From contig NZ_JBPOEA010000001.1 of assembly GCF_052060035.1 (NCBI RefSeq), positions 248,001 through 312,000 on the forward strand: 64,000 bases of DNA, written 5' to 3'. Shown in pieces: positions 27,001 to 36,219 of this stretch (the stretch's first letter is position 1; every line of letters starts with the position of its first letter). A model generated the notes under the pieces. It saw nothing but the letters and a program-made list of their open reading frames with translations, did not search any database and was not told where the DNA came from. Source of the stretch: Fodinibius sp052060035 (GTDB taxonomy: Bacteria > Bacteroidota > Rhodothermia > Balneolales > Balneolaceae). A program made the position numbers and the translations under genes.

Positions 27001-30000
27001 TATTGCCTAACGGACAATCTCCATCAGCACAGGACCTGCAGGATTATGAGGGTAAAATTTATATAGATATTGGAGTCGTTTCAGAAGATGTGGTTCCCAA
27101 TTATAAAACCAATACCGAGGATGGATTGGTACGACGCCCTCAGGATTTACAAGAAGATAATATTAGCGGGCAGTCCCGATCATATATTCCCACACCGCTG
27201 CCAGCTCCCGAGGGTCAATTTTCAAATGATACTCGGGAGCTGTCGGATGTAGGATTAGATGGTGCACCGAATGCTGGAGGAGTCGATAATAAAAACGAGC
27301 AGAATTTATTTTCAGGATTTCTTGAGGCTATGGCTTCAGAATATGGGATGGGGACGCAGCAATATCAGCAGATTGAAAATGATCCCTCTAACGATGATTA
27401 CGTGTATTATGGAGAGAGTCAATTGAATAATAGAAACCTCCAGGAAAGATTTGCGCGTATGTATGGCTATCATGATGGGAATACCCCGCCAAACGAGGGT
27501 GAAAAGCGTGCCGTGACCAATAAGCCCGACACCGAGGGATTGATAACGCCATCTATTGTTGAGCAAAACAACGCTTATTTTCAGTACGAAATTGACTGGA
27601 ATCCTGCCGACTTTTCTGAATTGGAACCGGGTACCGAAGGCACTTTTATTGTTGATAAAGTAGATGGGGCCAATCAGCAGGATCGGTGGTATCAGGTTCG
27701 CCTGCCATTAGAGGATTGGGTACGCAAAGTGGGCGGTATCGAAAATTTCCAGAATATCTCATATATCAGGGTATGGCTTTCGGGATATGAAAAACCATTT
27801 ACCCTTCGCTTTGCTACTTTTGAGCTGGTGGGTAGCCAATGGCGCCCGGCCACCAATGTAGATCAGCAGCAAGGTACTACGCAAGGAGAGTTCAATATTT
27901 CATCGGTAAATATTGAAGAAAACAGCCAGCGCCGCCCAATTCCATATCGCCAACCCCAAGGAGCAATACGAGCTGTCAATCGCGATCGTCAGCGGCAAAC
28001 TATTGCTAATGAGCAGTCAATCACCATGAATGTAGAAAATCTGGGACCCGGTGAATTGAAGATGATGAAGCGCGTATATCCAGGAGGATTGAATATGATT
28101 AACTATTCCAATGTGCGAATGTTTGTGCATGGGGAGGGATACGATAATCGCAGTGATGCAGAGCTGGTGGTACGGTTTGGGACGGATCTTACAAACAATT
28201 ACTACGAGTACCGTCAACCTATTTCTCCCTCCGACCCGAATTATCCTTATAGTACTGAGCAGTTAAGTGAAATGAGTGAGGCCGAACGCGAGATGGAGGC
28301 TGAGGAAGTCTGGCTCTACGAAGAAAACAGCCTGAATATTTTGACGCGAGCCTTTAATGAGTTAAAACAGCTTCGCGATCAACAGGGGGTCGAAGCCAAT
28401 ACGGTTTTTGAGCGCAGCGATCTGTTACAGGACGCTCCTTCAGGGGCCGTAATTGCTGTTAAAGGAAATCCTTCACTTGACAGAGTGGGAGAGATCGGAA
28501 TGGGGATTCAAAATCCCTTTGATCCGCAAAATCCCGATGCCGGTGGAATTGCTTCATTGGACGGGCAATTTTGGTTTAATGAGTTACGGGTATCGGGCTT
28601 TGATAATAAATCGGGTTGGGCAGCCAATGCCAAAGCAGAGATGAAGTTGGCCGATTTTGCTACGGTAAATGCAAACTTTAACAGAGAAACGGATGGTTTT
28701 GGTGCTCTTAATTCACGGCTGGGGCAGCGGCGGATGTCTAACGTTCAGGCGTACGATCTGAATTCAACGGTTAATATGCACAAGTTTATACCCGATCGTT
28801 TTGGCTGGAATATCCCGGTATCCCTTTCAACACGACGTTCATCTTCTACGCCTCGATATTTGCCGAACCAGGGAGATGTTCGGCTCTCAGAATTTGAAGA
28901 TGCGGTAAATTCTCGCAACGATATTACTGAATCCCAGAAACAACAAATTATTGATCAGCGTATCCGTCAAAGTCAGACGGTAACAGAGAGTTATTCCATC
29001 AATGTTTCAAATTTATCAAAGTCCAGATCGCAGTCAAAGCTTGCTGAATATACGCTCGATAAAACTACTATAAATTATGTTTACAATGTTAGCAAACGAC
29101 GAAATCCCCAATATCAGCGCCAGGATAACTGGAATTATAGCGGTTCTGTTCGGTACAACTATAATTTCCCGCAAACAAAGGTATTCCGGCCACTGGGATT
29201 TCTTGGGCAAGTGCCGCTTTTGCATCCCTTAGCTGGCATTCAACTGGGATATACTCCGGCTTCGATCAACGCATCGGTGGGGATTGATCGGGAATACGAC
29301 GAACAGCTTCGCAGGGTTACCAATCCCGATTTGGAGAATGCGCTGCAACAGTCACACAGCTTTACTTACGATACGGAATTTGGCTTTGGATATAATGTTA
29401 CGCCAAGTATTAAAACAACTTTTCGCTCTCGCACGGTCTTTGATTTATCGCGAGCTGGAATTGAACAGGCCGGCTCGGCTAATCCCATGGCTGATTCTAC
29501 CCGGTATTCAGTTCGTCCTTCTTTTAATGTGCTGAACGACTTGGTATTTGATACGTTGTCATCCAGACGTACCAACTACCAGGAGTCGTATACTGCCGGT
29601 TGGCAGCCAAGATTAAACAAGGTACGTGCGTTAGACTGGATTAACTATTCTGCTAATTATAGCGGTGGATATCAATGGAGGAACAGTCCAAGGGGATCCA
29701 ATTTGGGGGCAAACGTGTCGAATAATTTTTCGTTAAATCAGACCCTGGATTTCAGTATGCGGAGTCTGCTAAACGGAATGGATTGGTATCGAAACTTGCA
29801 AAATAATGGTAGGTCAAATAATACTTCAGCGGCGGATACGTCCAAAGGCTTATCAGAAGATCAGCTTGCCAAAACGCTTGGCAGTATTGGGAAAAAGGCG
29901 GCAGGAGCATTACTAAGTATACAGTCTATAGACTTCTCATTTAATATTTCACAGAATTCGCTCCAAAGTGGATACGCCGGCACCTCACCGCTTTATGATA

Positions 30001-31259
30001 TGTTTGGACGCAATAGTGAAGGATATTCGCCCCCATTCTTGTACCGCACAGGATTTGCAAACGAAATTGGACTCGATCGGCTGATTGATAATCCAAGTGA
30101 AAAATCATCGCTGCAGCTCCCATCAAATCGTAGTTTAACCGACGATATTACCGTACGGTCTCGGTTACAGCCATTTAAAAACTTGAGAATCGATTTGTCT
30201 TGGAATACCAAATGGAGTGAGACAAACTCACAATCAATTACTATTGATCCTAATCAAAATCAGAGTATAGTACGTTCACAAAATGGATCTATTTCTTCGA
30301 GCGTATGGGTATTTGGGAACGGTTATGAGGATTTTTTCAAGGAACAACTGAACACCGCTTTCAATGATATTGGCAATAATACAGTTATTATCGACTCCAC
30401 CGGTAATAGTGATGGACGTACCGTCTTGGGCCGAACTGCTCTTCAGGATGATTTCAGGAGATCATACTTAACCTTTAGCCAAGGAGCTATTGGCGACCGT
30501 AGCTTTGCGCCGTTTCCACTTCCCGGCTGGCGAATTACATGGACCGGCATTGAAAAATTTATTCCCTACTTTGGGGACTTTATGTCTCGCGCATCTATAT
30601 CGCATAATTATAGCGGTACTTACCGACTGGGATGGGTTTACAATGCGGATCAAAGTAGGCTGCCGGATATTTCACTGGGGGCTTATTCAGTGAGTAACCG
30701 TCGTCCTGAGTTCGAACCCAATAGTATTAATATTGAGAAGCGATTTAGTCCACTTCTGGGATTAAATTTGACCTGGGAATCGAACTTACGCACCAATGTG
30801 CAATATGAACAGAGCAAGGTTACAAGTCTTGCTTTATCAAATTCCACAGTTATCGAACGTATTTCAAAGGGACTCAAACTCACCTTTGCCTATACCATCC
30901 GGAATTTCAAAATTCCATTTCTCACGCGCTTGGATAATGCCGTAGATATTACGCTGAATGGGAGCTATATCGAGGATGAAGAGAAAAAGTTTAAACTCGA
31001 TTCCGATCTGGATGAGGCTCTTACCGCCGGACCGGATGATATTATTAAAGATCCCAATCGTGCGGAGTTTTCAAGTACGGTTACTGGTGGACAGGCGCGT
31101 ATAAATGGGGCAGCCGTTATTGGTTACCAGTTTTCACAAATGATTCAGGCCAATTTTGAATACAACTACAGTAAGTTGCTGCCCAAAACATCAGGAGTAT
31201 ACGGACGTACCGATCACGATATCAGGTTTAATATTGTGGTGTCCATTCGGTCGAATTAG
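24039..31259 (+). CDS. sprA: SprA, outer-membrane translocon of the type IX secretion system
   Basis: A giant 2,406-residue protein, close to the ~2,400-2,500 residues of Flavobacterium SprA and Porphyromonas Sov. A signal peptide ends near SMAQG (~residue 30) after a GTG start. SprA N-terminal repeat signatures are visible: NGTANMNVGASIQT, then LNIQGTIGDKLSIQTDWD, a pattern that recurs through the first half. The C-terminal half is barrel-like, with alternating aromatic strands and YSGGYQW-type segments. SprA forms a 36-strand pore through which T9SS cargo is exported. The gene stands alone, divergent from lptF. A plug-type lipoprotein is encoded 14 kb upstream. Other core components (PorV, GldKLMN) are not in the window. 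Confidence 0.95.
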   Translation: MQLNAFNFLTLVLFFCLAAMVAGPEQSMAQGGEDLLHITPAQPDTLPRLHEPPAISQPFPDTPPKLFYIKLPQEQTYIQRDSLGAYHSQRMLFEMPIASSMRMSFEEYAEKSKQRHLKDNWQKLIQEQQTQSQQQAGLLDFNLDIPGGEESAFTTIFGKPEVNLRINGTANMNVGASIQTTENPEIPEDQRRQIDPTFEQSLKLNIQGTIGDKLSIQTDWDTERDFDFMNRLSIVYDGYEDEILQRLELGNVSMQTGNSLIRGGSALFGVKSVAQIGSLKLTSVLSQQEGDSKTETITGGAQEQEISIRPGDYESDKHFFLDFFTRQEFENNVSNPQQQGQALQLTEVNVWVLRESSQSQEGERQAIALGNLGVVQNPDSTFLPPNEEQDVFDEDTLAQYRDPAQGVSAESFGVEATSFVEGYFVPLQEGADYRLDRNLGYLSIKRNLGSRQALAVSFKYRDPQTGETVSVGDVSQGGNERMYLKLLRPQTVTTTNVLWDLMMKNVYSLGANNLTQDGLELDIKYTEQNVPSSSLPQRDQILLQDLGLDRVDQQGALNPDNKIDFSTTVLEPSTGILVFPYLEPFGSRIEQLLTESGTPPDRVSDLTFDELYNEKKVNANQSSKNSFYRIQGSSKGSISSSYSLGYSLVEGSVKVFANGRELQEGTDYAVDYSIGSITILNEQYLRQGQEIRIEYENNQLTQIGKKSFTGLRAEYQFTDNISLGSTYFNLKERPLQDKIRIGDEPVNNSVVGVDANAHFDTPWLTRLIDQVPLLQTKENSNLSLSGEFAHLRPGVSQTSAVNDAIESNRLFEDEENGLSFIDDFEGSDIGLSFMNPSRWNLAAAPAAVPGYGPDEVFFEDNPPENLSTNIADKIARSDLRGTFAWYSIPQNIDQILGGVNFTPETEQVKVTDVFPNRDVLTEENFISTLDIYFDPTERGPYNYNENLRTLLRDEPERTWSGMTTTLPSGQEDLTQNNIEFLEFWMQSVLPNGQSPSAQDLQDYEGKIYIDIGVVSEDVVPNYKTNTEDGLVRRPQDLQEDNISGQSRSYIPTPLPAPEGQFSNDTRELSDVGLDGAPNAGGVDNKNEQNLFSGFLEAMASEYGMGTQQYQQIENDPSNDDYVYYGESQLNNRNLQERFARMYGYHDGNTPPNEGEKRAVTNKPDTEGLITPSIVEQNNAYFQYEIDWNPADFSELEPGTEGTFIVDKVDGANQQDRWYQVRLPLEDWVRKVGGIENFQNISYIRVWLSGYEKPFTLRFATFELVGSQWRPATNVDQQQGTTQGEFNISSVNIEENSQRRPIPYRQPQGAIRAVNRDRQRQTIANEQSITMNVENLGPGELKMMKRVYPGGLNMINYSNVRMFVHGEGYDNRSDAELVVRFGTDLTNNYYEYRQPISPSDPNYPYSTEQLSEMSEAEREMEAEEVWLYEENSLNILTRAFNELKQLRDQQGVEANTVFERSDLLQDAPSGAVIAVKGNPSLDRVGEIGMGIQNPFDPQNPDAGGIASLDGQFWFNELRVSGFDNKSGWAANAKAEMKLADFATVNANFNRETDGFGALNSRLGQRRMSNVQAYDLNSTVNMHKFIPDRFGWNIPVSLSTRRSSSTPRYLPNQGDVRLSEFEDAVNSRNDITESQKQQIIDQRIRQSQTVTESYSINVSNLSKSRSQSKLAEYTLDKTTINYVYNVSKRRNPQYQRQDNWNYSGSVRYNYNFPQTKVFRPLGFLGQVPLLHPLAGIQLGYTPASINASVGIDREYDEQLRRVTNPDLENALQQSHSFTYDTEFGFGYNVTPSIKTTFRSRTVFDLSRAGIEQAGSANPMADSTRYSVRPSFNVLNDLVFDTLSSRRTNYQESYTAGWQPRLNKVRALDWINYSANYSGGYQWRNSPRGSNLGANVSNNFSLNQTLDFSMRSLLNGMDWYRNLQNNGRSNNTSAADTSKGLSEDQLAKTLGSIGKKAAGALLSIQSIDFSFNISQNSLQSGYAGTSPLYDMFGRNSEGYSPPFLYRTGFANEIGLDRLIDNPSEKSSLQLPSNRSLTDDITVRSRLQPFKNLRIDLSWNTKWSETNSQSITIDPNQNQSIVRSQNGSISSSVWVFGNGYEDFFKEQLNTAFNDIGNNTVIIDSTGNSDGRTVLGRTALQDDFRRSYLTFSQGAIGDRSFAPFPLPGWRITWTGIEKFIPYFGDFMSRASISHNYSGTYRLGWVYNADQSRLPDISLGAYSVSNRRPEFEPNSINIEKRFSPLLGLNLTWESNLRTNVQYEQSKVTSLALSNSTVIERISKGLKLTFAYTIRNFKIPFLTRLDNAVDITLNGSYIEDEEKKFKLDSDLDEALTAGPDDIIKDPNRAEFSSTVTGGQARINGAAVIGYQFSQMIQANFEYNYSKLLPKTSGVYGRTDHDIRFNIVVSIRSN

Positions 31260-31309
31260 GAAAAAGATCCGCAAAGTTTTGGAAACTTACCGATATGAAT
31301 GCAAAAAAA

Positions 31310-32887
31310 TTATTCCGTATTTGTTTTCTTGCCACCAAATGAAATTCCTATCCCAAAAATTGAGAGAGCTATCATCAAATAGGGCAGCCAGTCTCCGAAG
31401 CGGGTGTACAGTGTTTGGGAAGTAAGTACCGGTACTTCAAAATCAAAAGCGGTCGTTTCCCAGTAGGGGGTTTCTACTTCGACAGAACCATCCGGGGCGA
31501 TGATACCCGAAATACCGTTGTTGGCACTGCGCACAACCCAGCGATCAAATTCAATGGCACGCAGACGTGCGTACGCAAAATGTTGCTCATGTCCGCTGGT
31601 ATTGCCCCACCAGCCGTCGTTAGTAATGATGGTTAGATAGCCTGCTCCATTGCGCACGTAGTTAAGGATCCAGTTAGGGAATACTGAGTCATAACAGATC
31701 AGCGCAGGTGTTGCCGTGCCATTTACAGAAAACTGATCAGCGGCATATCCTTTGCCGTAACCTTGAATTTGATTCCAGTCTACCCATCCGAAAATGTCAA
31801 CAGCATTAAGAAAATGGACAAAAGGAATGCGTTCTACAATGGGTACCAAGTTATGCTTACGGTAGACTTCCATCGATTTATTAGGATAAAACCCGAGTGC
31901 GGCATTAAATGGTAGATATGCTCCACGCTGACTTCCGTAGGTAAGGGCAGGGATATTATCGTCATAAAATTCAAAAAAAGTAGCTCCGGAGATGAGGGTG
32001 ATCTGCCATTTTTCAGCATATTTCTGGAGCTGTTTTTTCGTGCGATCTGAGAACCTACGGTAATTGTTTATGTTTAGAATTTGATTCTGCACGGCATTTT
32101 CGGGCCAGACAACCAGCTGAGTACCTTTGGTGATCAGGGAATCGGAAAGGGATAATAAATGATTATTAGCCTGTTGAGCGTTCTCAAAACCACCGTTGGG
32201 TTGGTAGGAGTCAAAGTTGGGCTGTACCACCACCACGTCATGGGTCTGTTCGGGTTCTGTTTCACTTCCAAACAGGGAGATAAGACCCGACCAGAGGGGA
32301 AAAATAAGCAGTACCGAAGCCATTACAATTTTTGTGGTCCGCTGGGGCTTTTTCAGGTGTTGATACGCAAGCGCTGTAGTGAGAATCACCCAGAAAGAGA
32401 TACCCCAGTAGCCGGTCACAGAGATATATTGCACTAACTGTGGGACGTTAGCCCATGCATTACCCACAGCGAGCCACGGCCAGGCTAAATCCCAAAGGTG
32501 ATGCAGGTATTCATAACTGAGCCAGAAGGCCGTTTGTAGCAGGGCAATAAACCACGGAGAAAAACTTCGATGCTGTACTTTGTACTGCAGCATCACGGGG
32601 ATGGTCATGACGGCGGCATTGGCCAGAATTGCAGCCACACCGCCGGCTACGGTTGCCATCACCAGCCAGTAGGTAGTGATGATATTCCAGATGAGAAAAG
32701 CTGGATAGACTTTGTAGGCTGCCTCCCGAGCCGAATCAGACAGGTCGATGATACGGAAGACAAGCAGGAATGCCGGAAAGATAAGAAAGGGCAGCGGTAA
32801 CGGGGGATAGCTTAACCCCAGCAGGATTCCTGCCGTGATGCTTAGCATCCAGCTGTTATTCCAGAGTTGTTGAATAGTATTTTTCAT
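31310..32887 (-). CDS. lnt: Apolipoprotein N-acyltransferase
   Basis: Adds the third acyl chain to the N-terminal cysteine of lipoproteins in the inner membrane. The 525-residue protein has six to eight N-terminal membrane segments (~1-210), a nitrilase-like catalytic domain (~215-480) and a C-terminal membrane anchor. The catalytic triad is visible as E263 (VVWPENAV), K344 (YRKHNLVPI) and C398 (ALICYDSVF). Its start overlaps the rsmI stop by four bases (ATGA), so the two are co-translated. This fits the several predicted lipoproteins in the window. Confidence 0.94.
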   Translation of the reverse strand: MKNTIQQLWNNSWMLSITAGILLGLSYPPLPLPFLIFPAFLLVFRIIDLSDSAREAAYKVYPAFLIWNIITTYWLVMATVAGGVAAILANAAVMTIPVMLQYKVQHRSFSPWFIALLQTAFWLSYEYLHHLWDLAWPWLAVGNAWANVPQLVQYISVTGYWGISFWVILTTALAYQHLKKPQRTTKIVMASVLLIFPLWSGLISLFGSETEPEQTHDVVVVQPNFDSYQPNGGFENAQQANNHLLSLSDSLITKGTQLVVWPENAVQNQILNINNYRRFSDRTKKQLQKYAEKWQITLISGATFFEFYDDNIPALTYGSQRGAYLPFNAALGFYPNKSMEVYRKHNLVPIVERIPFVHFLNAVDIFGWVDWNQIQGYGKGYAADQFSVNGTATPALICYDSVFPNWILNYVRNGAGYLTIITNDGWWGNTSGHEQHFAYARLRAIEFDRWVVRSANNGISGIIAPDGSVEVETPYWETTAFDFEVPVLTSQTLYTRFGDWLPYLMIALSIFGIGISFGGKKTNTE

Positions 32888-33567
32888 TCGCTGTAATCTT
32901 TTGGGGCAATAATAACCACTATTTCTCCTTTAATGTTATCGCGAAGTTGAAAAGTGTCATGCACTGATTTTATCGATCCGCGAATCACTTCTTCAAACTT
33001 TTTGGTAAGTTCACGGCAAACCGCCATCATGCGTTGGTCGTCCATATATTCTCGCAACTCTTCTAAGAGTTTCATGAGCCGGTGGGGACTCTCGTATAGC
33101 ACAATACTTCGCTCTTCGTCCACCAGTTGTTTTAGCTGCTTTTGACGACCTTTTTTCTGAGGCAGGAAGCCTTCGAATACATATTTATCGCACGGAAGTC
33201 CGCTGGCAACGAGGGCTGTTGTAGCAGCATCAGGTCCGGGAATTACGGACACTGAGTGACCTGCCTGATGTACAGCACGAACGGCCAGAAATCCCGGGTC
33301 GGAAATGCCCGGCATGCCGGCGTCCGAAATTAGGGCAACATTTTGGCGGGCATCCAATATATTTAGCAAATGTTCTACTTTTTGATGCTCATTATGTGCG
33401 TGAAAGGCAAATGTTTGGGCATCAATTTCCAACCGGTTAAGCAAAACAGCCGAAGTGCGGGTGTCTTCACAGGCGATATAGGAAACAGATTTGAGCGTTT
33501 GGATGGCACGTTGAGAGATATCATCCAAATTTCCAATGGGCGTTGCAACAATATATAGGGTGCTCAA
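32884..33567 (-). CDS. rsmI: 16S rRNA (cytidine-1402-2'-O)-methyltransferase
   Basis: Methylates the ribose of C1402 in the ribosomal decoding centre. The protein starts with the family signature LYIVATPIGNLDDIS and has ACEDTRTS, SDAGMPGISDPG (SAM-binding region) and LPCDKYVFEGFLP. At 227 residues it is shorter than E. coli RsmI (~286) because it lacks the C-terminal extension, as in many Bacteroidota. The ATGA overlap with lnt suggests one transcript. Confidence 0.93.
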   Translation of the reverse strand: MSTLYIVATPIGNLDDISQRAIQTLKSVSYIACEDTRTSAVLLNRLEIDAQTFAFHAHNEHQKVEHLLNILDARQNVALISDAGMPGISDPGFLAVRAVHQAGHSVSVIPGPDAATTALVASGLPCDKYVFEGFLPQKKGRQKQLKQLVDEERSIVLYESPHRLMKLLEELREYMDDQRMMAVCRELTKKFEEVIRGSIKSVHDTFQLRDNIKGEIVVIIAPKDYSE

Positions 33568-33782
33568 AAGTGATCAAGTTTTAAGGTTTTCGGATTTTAA
33601 ATCCCATGAAAAGTAACAAAAACTTCTTAACTATTTCGACTGTCTATCGTAATTAAGCGGGCTGATATTTAGGCGGAAAAAGGCTATACTAAGCTCCGTT
33701 AGAAAATGAATGGTGATTGAGGGTTTTTGTGTTATCAATCCTATCAGAATTTCATCACCTAAATAATCAGGATACTATTACT

Positions 33783-34175
33783 ATGACAGATTTTAGTCCA
33801 TCAGGTATTAATCATATTACTATTCGCGTTAATGATATTGAGCGAGCTGAAGAATTTTATGGGGATATTTTAGGATTTGAGTTACTCCGAAAAATGGGCA
33901 AAAGTATGGCTGTATACCAGGTTGGCGATGAGGATACGCTGGTCTTGGTTGAGGCGGAAACAAGTTATGACCCTGAATCGCGTGATTACCGGGTTGATCA
34001 CTTTGGGTTTTACCTGGATTCGGAGGAAGAAGTTGACGAGATGGCAGCATATTTCCGTGAAAAGGAGGTGACGGTACTAAGTGGACCGGCGAATCGAAAG
34101 CGTGGCCGATTTGTGTTTATTTCGGATCCTGACGGCAATATGCTGGAGTTTTTCTACGAAGAAGATGACGAATAG
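33783..34175 (+). CDS. VOC-family (glyoxalase/dioxygenase-like) protein
   Basis: A 130-residue vicinal-oxygen-chelate protein. Two beta-alpha-beta-beta-beta units are visible: GINHITIRVNDIERAEEFYGDILGF-like start and a second half ending SDPDGNMLEFF. Candidate metal ligands are the His in the first strand, a Glu in the middle (VDHFGF / LVEAE region) and the Glu in MLEF. Proteins of this fold include glyoxalase I, fosfomycin-resistance enzymes and dioxygenases; the substrate cannot be read from the sequence. I chose the ATG at 33783; a TTG 66 bases earlier would add a peptide without family similarity. A perfect hairpin follows the stop codon directly. Confidence 0.8.
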   Translation: MTDFSPSGINHITIRVNDIERAEEFYGDILGFELLRKMGKSMAVYQVGDEDTLVLVEAETSYDPESRDYRVDHFGFYLDSEEEVDEMAAYFREKEVTVLSGPANRKRGRFVFISDPDGNMLEFFYEEDDE

Positions 34176-34210
34176 TTTTAGGATTGAAACGTTATAGATC
34201 AATCCTAAAA
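34176..34210. terminator. Perfect 12-base hairpin directly after the VOC gene
   Basis: TTTTAGGATTGA (34176-34187) and its exact complement (34199-34210) enclose an 11-base loop. The left arm begins at the first base after the stop codon. There is no trailing T-run, so it may be a factor-dependent terminator or a stabilising 3' hairpin. It also lies 149 bases upstream of grpE. Confidence 0.55.
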
Positions 34211-34358
34211 GCTGACACTCTGAATCTTTCAATTTCTTGGAGAATAGAACTTCCGTAACTTTGTCAGCAGATATGGAGGTATAGGGTGATGGCATGTTAT
34301 TTGCATTATTGCACTCATAAGAATCAAAATAGAATTTAATTGTTTAATTTAGTTTCAC

Positions 34359-34967
34359 ATGAGCGAATCCAAAGATAAAGCAACTGAAGAACAAACAGCC
34401 GAAAAGGAACAACAGGAGCAGTCGGCTGAACAAAATGAAAAAGCTGAAGCGCTGCATGCGAAGTATGAAGATTTTGAAGCAGATGAGCTGCGTGAATTGC
34501 TTGTTGCACGCGATCAGGAAGTGCAGAAATTAGAAGAAGAACTGGCTGAAGCGAAGGACAGTCACTTGCGTAAAGCTGCTGAACTGGAGAATTACCGCAA
34601 GCGGGTACAGCGAGAACGATCACAGGTGTATGAGACGGCAAAAGCCAATGCGCTGGATGACTTTCTTGAGATTAATGATGATCTGCAACGCACGCTCAAA
34701 GCGGCTGAAGAACTCGATGTTAATGATACGCTGATGGATGGTGTAACCAACGTGGCCAGTAAGTTTAAAGATGTGCTCAACAAGTACGGCGTAGAACGCA
34801 TTGACGAAGAAGGGGTTCCGTTTAACGTGGATTTACACGATGCGATGATGCGACAAAAGCCAGAAGATGATAGCATTGACAGTGATGTTGTGCTCAATGT
34901 TGTGGAAAGCGGCTACCGTATGGGAGATCGCACTATCCGACACGCAAAAGTAATTGTAAGCGAATAG
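34359..34967 (+). CDS. grpE: Nucleotide exchange factor GrpE
   Basis: Releases ADP from DnaK in the Hsp70 cycle. The 202-residue protein has an acidic, Gln/Glu-rich N-terminus (~1-45), a long coiled-coil helix (~45-120) with RKAAELENYRKRVQRER, and a C-terminal beta-wing domain with GVERIDEEGVPFN and NVVESGYRMGDRTIRHAKV, the GrpE signature. dnaJ follows 30 bases later. No hrcA or dnaK is in the window, and I see no CIRCE element in the 148 bases between the upstream hairpin and the start. Confidence 0.95.
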   Translation: MSESKDKATEEQTAEKEQQEQSAEQNEKAEALHAKYEDFEADELRELLVARDQEVQKLEEELAEAKDSHLRKAAELENYRKRVQRERSQVYETAKANALDDFLEINDDLQRTLKAAEELDVNDTLMDGVTNVASKFKDVLNKYGVERIDEEGVPFNVDLHDAMMRQKPEDDSIDSDVVLNVVESGYRMGDRTIRHAKVIVSE

Positions 34968-34997
34968 AATTTTTAAGATTAGTTAGTAATTTAATAC

Positions 34998-36152
34998 ATG
35001 TCTAAACGAGACTATTACGAAGTACTCGGCGTCAGCAAAGATGCATCCGAAAGTGAAATCAAAAAGGCCTACCGCAAAAAGGCAATGAAGTTCCATCCGG
35101 ATCGCAATTCTGAAGATCCGAAAGCGGAAAAGAAGTTTAAGGAAGCTTCAGAAGCCTATGAAGTGTTAAGTGACGAGCAGAAGCGTCAGCGGTACGACCA
35201 GTTTGGTCACCGCGGAGTGAATGGCAATGGCGGATTTGGTGGCGGCGCCGGATTTGAAGATATCGGTTTTGAGGATATCTTCAGTCGTTTCAGTGATATA
35301 TTTGGCGGTGATTTTGGTGGTGGACGTGGTCGTTCGCGCGGACGTCGTTCTTCGGGGCAGCCGGGTTCGGATATGAAACTTCGCATCGAGCTATCACTGG
35401 AAGAAATTGCTTTCGGAACCGAGAAAAAGCTGAAGGTTAAAAAGCACATTAAATGTGACGAGTGTAATGGTACCGGTGCGGAATCAGAAGAAGATTTCGA
35501 GATGTGCGGTACCTGTAACGGTACAGGTGAAGTACGACAGGTTCGCAAGACGATGCTCGGACAGATGGTGAATGTACAACCGTGTCCGGAATGCCGTGGT
35601 GAAGGACGTATCATCCGTAACAAATGCTCAAAATGTCACGGAGAGGGTCGTTATCAAGGAAAAGAAACAGTGAAAGTAAATGTCCCGTCCGGCGTATCCG
35701 AAGGAAATTATATCACGCTGCGCGGTAAAGGTAATGCCGGTAAGCGCGGTGGAGAAGCAGGATCGCTGGTAGTGCTAATTGAAGAGAAAGAGCATGAGCA
35801 TTTTGAGCGTGATGGTAACGATATTTATTACGATCTGGTACTCAGTGTCCCGGATGCTATTTTGGGGACTGAAGTTGAAGTGCCTACGCTTAAAGGCAAA
35901 GCAAAAATTAAGATTGAAGAAGGTACACAACCCGGTCGGCTGTTGCGGATGAAAGAAAAAGGCATCCATGGCTTAAACCGATCTGGAATCGGAGATCAAT
36001 TTGTGCGGGTGAATGTATATATGCCTAAGAATCTTTCTGATGAAGAGAGAAAGCATGTCGAGGCGTTGAGAGGCAATGAACACTTTAAGGCCTCAAACAA
36101 AGAAGATGACGGCAAGGGATTCTTCTCGAAGATCAAAGATGTTTTTACTTAG
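34998..36152 (+). CDS. dnaJ: Chaperone DnaJ
   Basis: Hsp40 co-chaperone that delivers substrates to DnaK and stimulates its ATPase. The 384-residue protein has a J domain with the HPD motif (residues 33-35), a Gly/Phe-rich linker (~72-125), the four CxxCxGxG zinc-binding repeats (CDECNGTG, CGTCNGTG, CPECRGEG, CSKCHGEG) and the C-terminal substrate-binding domains. It is the second gene of a grpE-dnaJ operon closed by a strong terminator. Confidence 0.96.
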   Translation: MSKRDYYEVLGVSKDASESEIKKAYRKKAMKFHPDRNSEDPKAEKKFKEASEAYEVLSDEQKRQRYDQFGHRGVNGNGGFGGGAGFEDIGFEDIFSRFSDIFGGDFGGGRGRSRGRRSSGQPGSDMKLRIELSLEEIAFGTEKKLKVKKHIKCDECNGTGAESEEDFEMCGTCNGTGEVRQVRKTMLGQMVNVQPCPECRGEGRIIRNKCSKCHGEGRYQGKETVKVNVPSGVSEGNYITLRGKGNAGKRGGEAGSLVVLIEEKEHEHFERDGNDIYYDLVLSVPDAILGTEVEVPTLKGKAKIKIEEGTQPGRLLRMKEKGIHGLNRSGIGDQFVRVNVYMPKNLSDEERKHVEALRGNEHFKASNKEDDGKGFFSKIKDVFT

Positions 36153-36183
36153 TTTTTTGCCACGAGATAATAGATAAAATCAG

Positions 36184-36216
36184 CAGTAGTACGGTATCCC
36201 GTGCTACTGTTTTTTT
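36184..36216 (+). terminator. Rho-independent terminator of grpE-dnaJ
   Basis: An 11-base stem (CAGTAGTACGG with CCGTGCTACTG, one G-U pair) and a 4-base loop, followed by seven T. It lies 31 bases after the dnaJ stop and just before the converging ATP-grasp gene ends. Confidence 0.85.
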
Positions 36217-36219
36217 ATT

